This document shows positions 57,121 through 64,000 of a DNA stretch of 64,000 nt, piece by piece. The translations under genes were made by a program, and so were the position numbers. Each line of letters opens with the position of its first letter. Within the stretch, counting starts at the first letter, position 1. The notes beneath the pieces were generated by a model, which was given only the letters and a program-made list of their open reading frames with translations, made no database searches and was not told the DNA's origin. The DNA is from a virus. The DNA lies in the IMG/VR virus record IMGVR_UViG_3300007734_000749, positions 1 to 64,000 of that record, one strand, 5' to 3'.

Positions 57121-59013
57121 ATGGCTAACATAAACGTATTTACCAGACTAAAACGACTTTTCTCTACAGATGTAATTGTAAGAAATCTTGGAGGAGATAA
57201 TTTAAGAGTTTTAGACGTAAATAAAATCCAAACAACTGGGGAAATTGAAACCAATTCTCTATATGATCGTTTTACCAGATTATATACTACCAATTCTTCC
57301 CCATATTATAATTTAAATGCTAATTACCCTACTTTACGTCTTAATCTCTACCAAGACTATGAAGTAATGGATACAGATGCTATTATAGCTTCTGCACTAG
57401 ATGTTGTAGCAGATGAATGTACTCTTAAAAATGATTTAGATGAAATTCTTCAAATCCGTAGTTCTGATGAAGATATTCAAAAAACACTATATCATTTGTT
57501 TTATGACGTATTAAATGTTGAATTCAATTTGTGGTCTTGGACCCGCCAAATGTGTAAATACGGTGATTTTTTCTTAAAATTAGAAATTGCTGAAAAATAC
57601 GGTGTATATAATGTTATTCCATTCTCTGCATATAATGTAGCAAGAGAAGAAGGATATGATCCTAATAATCCTAGTTCTATTAGATTTAGATATGATCCTA
57701 CAGGTAATCTAGGAGCAAGTGGGTACTATACTCAAACTACTCTTAACCGCTCAGATAACCCATCAGCATATTATTTGGATAATTATGAAATGGCTCATTT
57801 TAGATTATTAGCTGATTCTAATTTTCTTCCATATGGTCGTTCATTCTTAGAACCTGCTCGTAAATCTTATAAGCAATTAGTTTTAGTAGAAGATGCAATG
57901 CTTATTCACCGTATTGTAAGAGCCCCAGAAAGACGAGTATTCTATATTAATGTAGGTTCAATTCCTCCAAATGAGATTGAACAATTTATGGAAAGAACTA
58001 TTTCTAAAATGAAAAGAATTCCATATATGGACCCTCAAACTGGTGAATATAATCTTAAATATAATGTTCAAAACATGTTAGAAGATTATTTTATTCCTGT
58101 AAGAGGTGGAGATGCTACAACTAAAATAGATACTACTAAAGGATTAGATTATGATGGTATTACTGATGTAGTTTACCTAAGAGATAAAATGATGGCTGCT
58201 TTAAAAGTACCTAAAGCCTTTATGGGATATGATGCTCAACTACAAGGTAAAGCTACTTTAGCAGCCGAAGATATTCGCTTTGCTCGTACTATTGATAGAA
58301 TCCAAAAAATCATCCTCTCAGAATTATATAAAATAGCTTTAGTTCACTTATATACTCAAGGGTATACTGGTGAAAATTTATCTAATTTTGAATTAAGTTT
58401 AACTAATCCTTCTATTGTTTTTGAACAAGAAAAAATTGCTCTTCTTACACAAAAAGTAGAATTAGCTAAAAATATTTTAGACGCTAAACTATTACCTCAA
58501 GATTGGGTTTATGATCATATCTTTAACTTTAGTGAAGACACATTTGATGAATATAGAGATCTAATCATCCAAGACCAAAAATATAAATTTAGACTAAGCC
58601 AAATAGAAACCGAAGGTAATGACCCATTAGAATCAGGTACATCTTACGGCACTCCACATGACTTAGCATCTTTATATGGTAAAGGTAGATATGCATCAGT
58701 CTCAGCTGATGTTCCTACTGGATATGAAGCCGATCTACCAGGTCGTCCTGTAGAGAAAGCAACATTTATAGATACTCAAGAAGATCCTTTAGGTAAAGAT
58801 AGATTAGGTAAAAAAGATTTTAAAGATGTAGGTGCTGATGATAATAGATTTAGGAATAGAAAAAAAGGCCCTAACACTTTTTTAACAAATGAAGATGCTA
58901 AATCTGTTGTTTTAAAAAATAAACTCATTTTTGAAACTATGGATAATAAGATAAATATTTTTCCAAAAAATAATGGAGATGGTTTCTTAGATGAAAATCT
59001 ATTAAAAGATTAA
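57121..59013 (+). CDS. Portal vertex protein (gp20-like)
   Basis: The 630-residue product shows the T4-type portal pattern: YEVMDTDAIIASALDVVADE, FNLWSWTRQMCKYGDFFLKL, LVLVEDAMLIHRIVRAPERR and VFYINVGSIPPNEIEQFMER, then GITDVVYLRDKMMAALKVPK. It forms the dodecameric DNA entry ring. The C-terminal 90 residues are polar and basic and extend beyond the conserved core. Position between terminase and protease genes matches T4-like order. Confidence 0.95.
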   Translation: MANINVFTRLKRLFSTDVIVRNLGGDNLRVLDVNKIQTTGEIETNSLYDRFTRLYTTNSSPYYNLNANYPTLRLNLYQDYEVMDTDAIIASALDVVADECTLKNDLDEILQIRSSDEDIQKTLYHLFYDVLNVEFNLWSWTRQMCKYGDFFLKLEIAEKYGVYNVIPFSAYNVAREEGYDPNNPSSIRFRYDPTGNLGASGYYTQTTLNRSDNPSAYYLDNYEMAHFRLLADSNFLPYGRSFLEPARKSYKQLVLVEDAMLIHRIVRAPERRVFYINVGSIPPNEIEQFMERTISKMKRIPYMDPQTGEYNLKYNVQNMLEDYFIPVRGGDATTKIDTTKGLDYDGITDVVYLRDKMMAALKVPKAFMGYDAQLQGKATLAAEDIRFARTIDRIQKIILSELYKIALVHLYTQGYTGENLSNFELSLTNPSIVFEQEKIALLTQKVELAKNILDAKLLPQDWVYDHIFNFSEDTFDEYRDLIIQDQKYKFRLSQIETEGNDPLESGTSYGTPHDLASLYGKGRYASVSADVPTGYEADLPGRPVEKATFIDTQEDPLGKDRLGKKDFKDVGADDNRFRNRKKGPNTFLTNEDAKSVVLKNKLIFETMDNKINIFPKNNGDGFLDENLLKD

Positions 59014-59023
59014 AAAAATATAC

Positions 59024-59033
59024 ATATTTATAA
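59024..59033 (+). promoter_or_regulatory. Late-type promoter element
   Basis: Exact ATATTTATAA followed by AAAAAAC, 12 bases before ATG. Confidence 0.6.
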
Positions 59034-59045
59034 AAAAACAGATTA

Positions 59046-59903
59046 ATGCAACTTAAACATTCAAAATTTAAGAATACCGGAATTCTTTTTGAATTATTAG
59101 TTCGACGAGTAACAGCTGATACTTTAGAAGGTGATGATTCTAAGGCTTTAGGATTATTAAAAAAATATTTTATTAATACTGAATTAGGTAAAGAATATAA
59201 ATTATTCGAAACCCTATTTAAAAATCCTAATCTTAGTGAATCTAAAGCTAACATAGCTATCACTACAGTACTAGAAGCGTCTAAAAAATTAAATAGAACA
59301 GCTTTAAGGAAAGAAAAATACAACTTAATTAAAGAAATAAAAGAAAGTTACAATTTAGAAGAATTTTTTAAAATTAGAATTTCTCATTACAAAGCATTAG
59401 CTTCATTTGCTACTTTATTAGAAATATCTAATTCAAAAAACAATATCCATCCTAATACTATAGTAGAAAATAAATTTACTCTTTTGGAATTTCTTACTAA
59501 AGGTATTATCAATAAAAATCAAACTAAAGATAAGTTATTAGAAGAATTTAAAAATTATGATAAGGATACTCGTATTCTTACTTATAAAGTACTTTTAAAT
59601 AAATTTAATTCTAAATACGAAAATCTTAGTTCTCCCCAAAAACTTATTCTTAAAGAATATATTAATTCTGTAGATTCAACATCTAAATTAAAAGATTTTT
59701 ATAATAATAAAATTAATGAAATTAAATCTAAATTATTATTATTAAATAAAAAAGTTACAGATAAGGTTACTCAAATTAAAATAGTAGAAGTATCTAAATT
59801 ACTTACTGAATTGGATAAAAACCAAAAAATTAAGGATGATCACCTTATTGATCTCCTCCAATACTCAGAATTATTAGAAGAACTAAAAAAAACTATTAAA
59901 TGA
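59046..59903 (+). CDS. Helical head-region protein
   Basis: The 285-residue product is all-helical and lysine-rich, starting MQLKHSKFKNTGILFELLVR, with VTADTLEGDDSKALGLLKKY following. The same start is known between portal and protease genes of marine T4-like phages, but the role is not established. It overlaps the next gene by 4 bases. Confidence 0.7.
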   Translation: MQLKHSKFKNTGILFELLVRRVTADTLEGDDSKALGLLKKYFINTELGKEYKLFETLFKNPNLSESKANIAITTVLEASKKLNRTALRKEKYNLIKEIKESYNLEEFFKIRISHYKALASFATLLEISNSKNNIHPNTIVENKFTLLEFLTKGIINKNQTKDKLLEEFKNYDKDTRILTYKVLLNKFNSKYENLSSPQKLILKEYINSVDSTSKLKDFYNNKINEIKSKLLLLNKKVTDKVTQIKIVEVSKLLTELDKNQKIKDDHLIDLLQYSELLEELKKTIK

Positions 59904-60409
59904 ATAATCTAGCATATTTAAAAGAACTAATTAAGAAAAAACTCTCAGAAACTAGTATTACTGGAGGTACAGCTTCTACTACCCCAGGAACTGGTGAAGG
60001 GGTAGCTACAAAATATGCTTATTCTAATAAAAAAATTAAAAGTGTAAAAGATACAGCATATGCTTCTTTAGGTTTTAAAGATGCTAATCCTGATGTTTTA
60101 TCAAAAAAACAAAAAGGCATTGAGTATAAACACTTATGGAAATCTAAACTAAATGAAGATAATTTTAATGTTGAAAGTTATGTAAATAGTTTAAATACTC
60201 AAGATGCTAACGTTAAACAGCATGTAACTCAAAGAATGAAAGAATTTGAAGAAATAGAAATTAAACTTAATATTTTAATTCCTTTACTTCAAAAAGCTAA
60301 ACAACAAACTGTCGATTACTATAAACAAAGACCATCTACAAATGATATCTATAGTACTGAATTAGCTGTAGAATATCTAAATGATTTAATAAAATTATTT
60401 AAAAAATAA
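59900..60409 (+). CDS. Head-region protein with targeting-like start
   Basis: The 169-residue product starts MNNLAYLKELIKKKLSETSI (L-K-E, L-S-E), then a Gly/Thr-rich linker and a C-terminal helical pair. Coupled to the preceding gene; the next starts 1 base after its stop. Probably an internal or core protein. Confidence 0.65.
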   Translation: MNNLAYLKELIKKKLSETSITGGTASTTPGTGEGVATKYAYSNKKIKSVKDTAYASLGFKDANPDVLSKKQKGIEYKHLWKSKLNEDNFNVESYVNSLNTQDANVKQHVTQRMKEFEEIEIKLNILIPLLQKAKQQTVDYYKQRPSTNDIYSTELAVEYLNDLIKLFKK

Positions 60410-60410
60410 C

Positions 60411-61820
60411 ATGAAAACACTCCAAGACCAATATAATTTAATCAAAGAAGGAAAAGGAAATAAAGAAATTTTTCTTAAACAAGCTAAATCTTTATTCCCT
60501 CAACATGTTACCAATGCTTCTACATTCCAAGAAGTTACTACTATCTTAAAACAAAGAGGTATTCTTTCTGAAAATATCGGCGGTGTAGTCACTACAGGTA
60601 CTATCCCAGATTGGTTTTCCATTTTTAATGAAAATGTATCTAAACTTGAAGAAAATCCTAATGATGGGTTTGCTGTAGAAAAACCTAATGGTGAAGTAAT
60701 TAAATATTTCTCTTCATATGATGAAGCATTAGCATATGTTAATCATGTAGATCCTGATGGAATGGTAGACTTTAATATTAGACAAGTTGACACTACTCCC
60801 CAACCATTCCTAAACAAACCATCAACAAATTTAATGGAAGCTAAAGCAATAGAAAAAAAAGCTACCAAAGAAGTAACTGATATGGAAACTAAAGGTTATG
60901 ATTATAAAACACTAGATAATATTGATAATGTTTATGGGCAAGAATTTTTATTAGGGTACTTAGTAGAAATGGGTGATGTTAAAAATTCTGATAAGTCTAT
61001 AGATGAACTAAAAACTATTATTGCTAAAAACTTATCTAAAGATAGATTATTTTATGTTAAAAAAGGACAATTTGGTATTAAAGATCTTGGATACACAGAT
61101 GAGCACCCAGGACTAGGTAAATCAAAAGAACCTAAAGGAAAATATAAATCTAGCGGATATGGTGATTTAGAAACTGAAAATTTTGAACCTGAAAAACCTA
61201 AATCAAATACTAAAGATTTGGGTGAAAAGGAAAATAAAACAGGAATGCCTAGAAAAATTGATTTAATGTCTATGGTACCTAAGTCATCTAAAGGTGTTAA
61301 AAAAATGCCTATGCCTGGTAAGGAAAAGAAAATTAAATTGCAAGAAACAGAAATGAATAATACCCAAGAACAAAAACTTCGTAATATTATTGCTAGATTA
61401 ATCACAGAAGTAATTAATCAAAAAGAAATAGATGCTGCTGGTGAAGAAGCATCTGTTAAAGCTAAAACTAAATTAATTGATAAAGAAATTAATAAACGTA
61501 GAAAAAAACTTAAGGCTTTAACAACTTTAAAAGAACTTGAAGCTGATTCTGTTAATCCTAAAAAAATTAAAGAATTAAATGATGATATTAAAAAACTAGA
61601 AAAACTTAAAGATAAGCTTAATAAAAAGCCTTCTAAAAAATTATCACAAGAAGAACCTTTAAATGAACGCAGTAAAGAAGAAATTGCTGCTGCTTCTGCT
61701 GAACTAGATGCAGAAATAAAAAATAAAGAAACTCAAAAAAAAGCTATTGATAAGTCTATTCAAGCACTTAAAAAAGCCCAAGGTACAACTAAATCTGAAC
61801 AACCTACTGACGCCGCATAA
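60411..61820 (+). CDS. Modular head-region protein, core or internal protein candidate
   Basis: The 469-residue product starts MKTLQDQYNLIKEGKGNKEI (I-K-E). A hydrophilic domain follows, then a lysine-rich linker and a second helix-type site (EQKLRNIIARLITEVINQKE, I-T-E) near residue 325. It ends in a long coiled coil (about 345-460). Its place just before the protease suits a prohead core component. It could be cut at both I-K-E and I-T-E. Confidence 0.7.
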   Translation: MKTLQDQYNLIKEGKGNKEIFLKQAKSLFPQHVTNASTFQEVTTILKQRGILSENIGGVVTTGTIPDWFSIFNENVSKLEENPNDGFAVEKPNGEVIKYFSSYDEALAYVNHVDPDGMVDFNIRQVDTTPQPFLNKPSTNLMEAKAIEKKATKEVTDMETKGYDYKTLDNIDNVYGQEFLLGYLVEMGDVKNSDKSIDELKTIIAKNLSKDRLFYVKKGQFGIKDLGYTDEHPGLGKSKEPKGKYKSSGYGDLETENFEPEKPKSNTKDLGEKENKTGMPRKIDLMSMVPKSSKGVKKMPMPGKEKKIKLQETEMNNTQEQKLRNIIARLITEVINQKEIDAAGEEASVKAKTKLIDKEINKRRKKLKALTTLKELEADSVNPKKIKELNDDIKKLEKLKDKLNKKPSKKLSQEEPLNERSKEEIAAASAELDAEIKNKETQKKAIDKSIQALKKAQGTTKSEQPTDAA

Positions 61821-61821
61821 T

Positions 61822-62427
61822 ATGAAACAGACTTTAATTGAAACTAATATATTTAGGCCTACTAGTAATTTAGTTATTGGTGAATCCAAGTCTGGTAATG
61901 GAAATGTCTTAGTAGAAGGAATATTAGCTACAGCTGAAGTAAAAAATGGTAATGGTAGATACTATAAAAAAGGACTTTGGAAAAGAGAAATTGATAAGTA
62001 CCAAAAAAGTGTTGAAGAAAATAGAGCTTTAGGTGAACTAGATCATCCTGATTCTTCTGTTATAAATTTAAAAAATGTGTCTCACAATATTAAAAAAATA
62101 TGGTGGGATGGAGATGTAATTAAAGGAGTTATTGAAATTCTTCCTACTCCTTCTGGCAATATTTTAACTTCTCTTCTTAAAAACAACATTACTGTAGGAG
62201 TATCTTCTAGAGGAATGGGATCACTAAAACAAAAAGATGATATCCTAGAAGTACAAGACGATTTTGAACTTCTTTGCTGGGATTTTGTTTCTACTCCTTC
62301 TAACCCAGGATCATATATGCAAGTCATAAGTTTAAACGAAAATAAATCAAACCCTAACCCTTACACTAAGGTTAATTCTATTATTACAGATATATTATGT
62401 GCTAATGGAACTTGCCCTATATTTTAA
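61822..62427 (+). CDS. Prohead core protease (gp21-like)
   Basis: The start at 61822 (MKQTLIETNIFRPTSNLVIG) directly follows the preceding stop; an in-frame ATG at 61747 would overlap that gene. The 201-residue product has the herpes-assemblin-like serine protease order: GRYYKKGLWKRE, ALGELDHPDS with His75, and TVGVSSRGMG with Ser128 or Ser129. T4 gp21 cuts after (I/L)-x-E in scaffold and internal proteins. The many such sites in neighbouring proteins are the expected substrates. Confidence 0.9.
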   Translation: MKQTLIETNIFRPTSNLVIGESKSGNGNVLVEGILATAEVKNGNGRYYKKGLWKREIDKYQKSVEENRALGELDHPDSSVINLKNVSHNIKKIWWDGDVIKGVIEILPTPSGNILTSLLKNNITVGVSSRGMGSLKQKDDILEVQDDFELLCWDFVSTPSNPGSYMQVISLNENKSNPNPYTKVNSIITDILCANGTCPIF

Positions 62428-62431
62428 TACT

Positions 62432-62662
62432 ATGAAAAATCAACCATTATCTGAAGAATTTCGTAAAATGCAAAAAATTGCAGGAATAATTACTGAAATT
62501 GATGACATGCAAAGTCTTTATAATCAACTAGAAAAAGAATACTTTCAAGGAGATAATATAGAAGGTTTAATGACTGATGAAAGATTTAAATCTCTACCTA
62601 GAGAAATGAGAACAAAACTCCATACTGTTATATTCAATAACATGAGACAAAATTACTATTAA
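62432..62662 (+). CDS. Small protein with MQKIAGIITE tag
   Basis: The start at 62432 is chosen over the ATG at 62399, which lies in the protease gene. The 76-residue product starts MKNQPLSEEFRKMQKIAGII and continues TEIDDMQSLYNQLEKEYFQG. The tag ends in I-T-E. It lies 4 bases after the protease gene, so protease and probable substrate are co-expressed. After cleavage about 55 residues would remain. Confidence 0.75.
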   Translation: MKNQPLSEEFRKMQKIAGIITEIDDMQSLYNQLEKEYFQGDNIEGLMTDERFKSLPREMRTKLHTVIFNNMRQNYY

Positions 62663-62851
62663 CCCCTCTTAAAATAGTATTTTAAGATTGATGCCTCATT
62701 ATTGTGAGGCATTTCTCTTTCTGTGCATTTTTGAAGAATCCTCATATATGTATATTAGAATATGCCATCAGTCTTATATGGCATTTAACTACAGTTAATC
62801 CCCCATTACGTTTTTATTAATAAACGTAGTTCCTAAAACAAATTTACGGAA
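62663..62851. other. Structured intergenic region before the scaffold gene
   Basis: Four inverted repeats follow one another: the near-palindrome CTTAAAATAGTATTTTAAG (62668-62686), a terminator (62691-62719), ATGCCAT...ATGGCAT (62762-62784) and ACGTTTTTATTAATAAACGT (62808-62827). No coding frame is evident. A classic class 1 or ATATTTATAA element is not seen directly before the scaffold start. Confidence 0.6.
62691..62719 (+). terminator. Terminator before the scaffold gene
   Basis: ATGCCTCA TTATTG TGAGGCAT followed by TTCTCTTT, an 8-base-pair perfect stem with a moderately T-rich tail. Confidence 0.75.
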
Positions 62852-64000
62852 ATGAAATCAAACAGAGATTTACTCAAAGAAGCTATTGCCGATGCAAAAG
62901 CCGTTAAGGAAACTGCTATTGCAAATGCTAAAGCTGCATTAGAAGAAGCATTTACTCCTCAACTTAAATCCATGTTATCTCAACGTCTTGCTGAAATGGA
63001 AGAAGCCGATGATACTGATGAGTATGGCTTTGGAAAAAATAAAGCAGACGGTGATGTTGGATTCGGTTCAATGGGTCAAAAGGCCTTAGATGAAACTGAT
63101 GAAGAAAAAGAAGGCATGTATGAAGCTGATGAGGAAGAAGAAGCTATGAATGAAATTGATCTTGAAGAACTTTTAGCCGAAATGGAAGAAGCTGAAGACG
63201 AAGAAGAAGCCATGATGGAAGCTGACGATAAGGAAGAAGCCATGATGGAAGCTGAAGACGAAGAAGAAGCTATGTATGAAGCTGAAGAGGAAGAAGAAGC
63301 TATGATGGAAGCAGACGACCAAGAAGAGGTTGATCTTGAAGAACTTTTAGCTGAACTTGAAGAAGCTGAAGACGAAGAAGAAGCTATGAATGAAGCTGAA
63401 GGTGAAGAAGAAGAAGAGGAAGAGGAAGAAAAAGAAGAAGCTGAAGGTGATGATGAAGATATCAACATTGAAAGCATGTCTAAAGAAGAATTTAAGTCTT
63501 TTATTGAAGACACTATCAAAGACATGTTCAGCTCTGGTGAACTTTCATCCGATATGATGTCAGGAGGTGAAGAAGAAGAATCTAAACCACTTGATGAATA
63601 TACTCTTGAAGAACTTCTTGCTGAAATGAAAGCTAAAAATGCTAAAGACAAGTCAATGAAAAAAGAAGTTAAAACTAAAAAAGAAAAAGAACCAGTTAAT
63701 GAAATAACAGACACTGCCTTAATGCTTACAGCATTAGGAACAGCACTTGGTATTCCTGCAGCTTCACTAACTATAGCTAAACTTCATGATTTAGCAAAAG
63801 CTGGAAAATTAGGAAAAGCAGGTGAAAAAGTTGCTGCTTTCTTAGAAAAAGCTGGTAAAGCTTCTTCACCTAAAGGTACTGGTGGTGGTACAGGAGGCGT
63901 AGCTGAAGCTAATGATGAAGCTAACCAAACTGAGACTATTCAAGAATTAAGAAAAGAACTTAATGAGGTTAATCTTTTAAACGCAAAACTTCTTTATACA
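62852..64000 (+). CDS. Prohead core scaffold protein (gp22-like), 3' end outside window
   Basis: The frame is open from ATG 62852 to the window end (383 codons). It begins MKSNRDLLKEAIADAKAVKE, TAIANAKAALEEAF, typical of gp22-like scaffolds. About residues 90-205 are an acidic repeat array (units such as EAEDEEEAMMEA). LEELLAE occurs three times, each with an L-A-E site for gp21-type cleavage. A hydrophobic Ala/Gly/Leu segment at about 290-330 (ALMLTALGTALGIPAASLTI) is unusual. Incomplete at the C-terminus. Confidence 0.85.
   Translation, partial: MKSNRDLLKEAIADAKAVKETAIANAKAALEEAFTPQLKSMLSQRLAEMEEADDTDEYGFGKNKADGDVGFGSMGQKALDETDEEKEGMYEADEEEEAMNEIDLEELLAEMEEAEDEEEAMMEADDKEEAMMEAEDEEEAMYEAEEEEEAMMEADDQEEVDLEELLAELEEAEDEEEAMNEAEGEEEEEEEEEKEEAEGDDEDINIESMSKEEFKSFIEDTIKDMFSSGELSSDMMSGGEEEESKPLDEYTLEELLAEMKAKNAKDKSMKKEVKTKKEKEPVNEITDTALMLTALGTALGIPAASLTIAKLHDLAKAGKLGKAGEKVAAFLEKAGKASSPKGTGGGTGGVAEANDEANQTETIQELRKELNEVNLLNAKLLYT
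63090..63470 (+). repeat. Acidic coding repeats within the scaffold gene
   Basis: Repeated GAAGAAGAAGCTATG-type units encode alternating EEEAM and EAEDEEE blocks. The minus strand shows a serine-rich open frame here that is only the shadow of these repeats. Confidence 0.7.

Noticed and set aside
15165-59033. T4 late promoter TATAAATA on the minus strand (reverse complement of the late element)
   Set aside because: The elements lie upstream of plus-strand genes in a fixed relation to their starts, so a minus-strand promoter would read the wrong way.
63076-63714. 212-codon serine-rich minus-strand open frame
   Set aside because: It is the antisense of GAAGAAG-type repeats in the scaffold gene; the serines mirror Glu codons.
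1-64000. tRNA genes, CRISPR arrays, integrase or transposase
   Set aside because: None was recognised by eye: no cloverleaf with a CCA-type end, no regular spacer-repeat array, no DDE or tyrosine recombinase motif. A tRNAscan-type search could still find one.

Overview
The window is a 64 kb piece of a large, AT-rich, tailed phage genome of the T4-like (myovirus) type. Head genes identify it: terminase large subunit (gp17 type), portal (gp20), prohead protease (gp21) and core scaffold (gp22). So do baseplate genes (gp25, a gp6/baseplate-J protein, a gp5-like spike) and a gp55-like late sigma factor. The host is probably a member of the Bacteroidota: genes start behind A-rich leaders without Shine-Dalgarno sequences (one exception), and promoters carry TTTG plus TAnnTTT elements as in that phylum. 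No ribosomal, tRNA, integrase or CRISPR sequence was recognised by eye. Tail sheath, tail tube, major capsid and DNA polymerase lie outside the window.

Region 1 (1-13.8 kb, + strand) is an early/accessory block of about 35 mostly tiny genes, many with their own copy of a strongly conserved promoter (TTTTGTACCGAG, a conserved spacer, then TATCTTTATA). Recognisable products are a DUF932 protein, a RadA/RecA-like ATPase, a papain-like peptidase candidate, a zincin and a four-copy AT-hook protein. Three genes at 1.59-2.88 kb differ: they have late-type promoters and capsid-targeting-like N-termini.

Region 2 (14.0-18.1 kb) holds small minus-strand membrane protein genes, a plus-strand lysis cassette (YkuD-like lysin, holin candidate, two overlapping spanin-like genes), a minus-strand coiled-coil gene flanked by inverted repeats, and a ClpP-like protease.

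Region 3 (18.2-36.6 kb, + strand) carries an HD hydrolase, the late sigma factor and the baseplate/fibre genes, including a 1952-residue protein. Region 4 (36.6-52.7 kb) mixes a GIY-YIG nuclease, a primase, a RecB-like nuclease and nucleotidyltransferases with a 1265-residue multidomain protein and many proteins that look like internal head proteins. Region 5 (52.8-55.0 kb) is a metabolic cassette (FAD oxidoreductase, P-loop kinase) behind a terminator and a host-type promoter. Region 6 (55-64 kb) is the packaging and head module, ending inside the scaffold gene.

Two linked observations stand out. First, late genes are preceded by ATATTTATAA alone, which equals the TAnnTTTATA half of the early promoters without any upstream box. 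This suits a gp55-type sigma factor that reads only a -10-like element. Second, at least five proteins carry the peptide F-(L/I)-(R/K)-MQK-(L/I)-AG-(L/I)-(V/I)-TE, and about ten more start with a short helix ending in (I/L)-x-E. Both resemble T4 capsid-targeting sequences cut by the prohead protease, and the protease is encoded here. The phage may therefore package a large set of internal proteins, possibly host-takeover effectors. Function calls rest on motifs read by eye; no database search was run.
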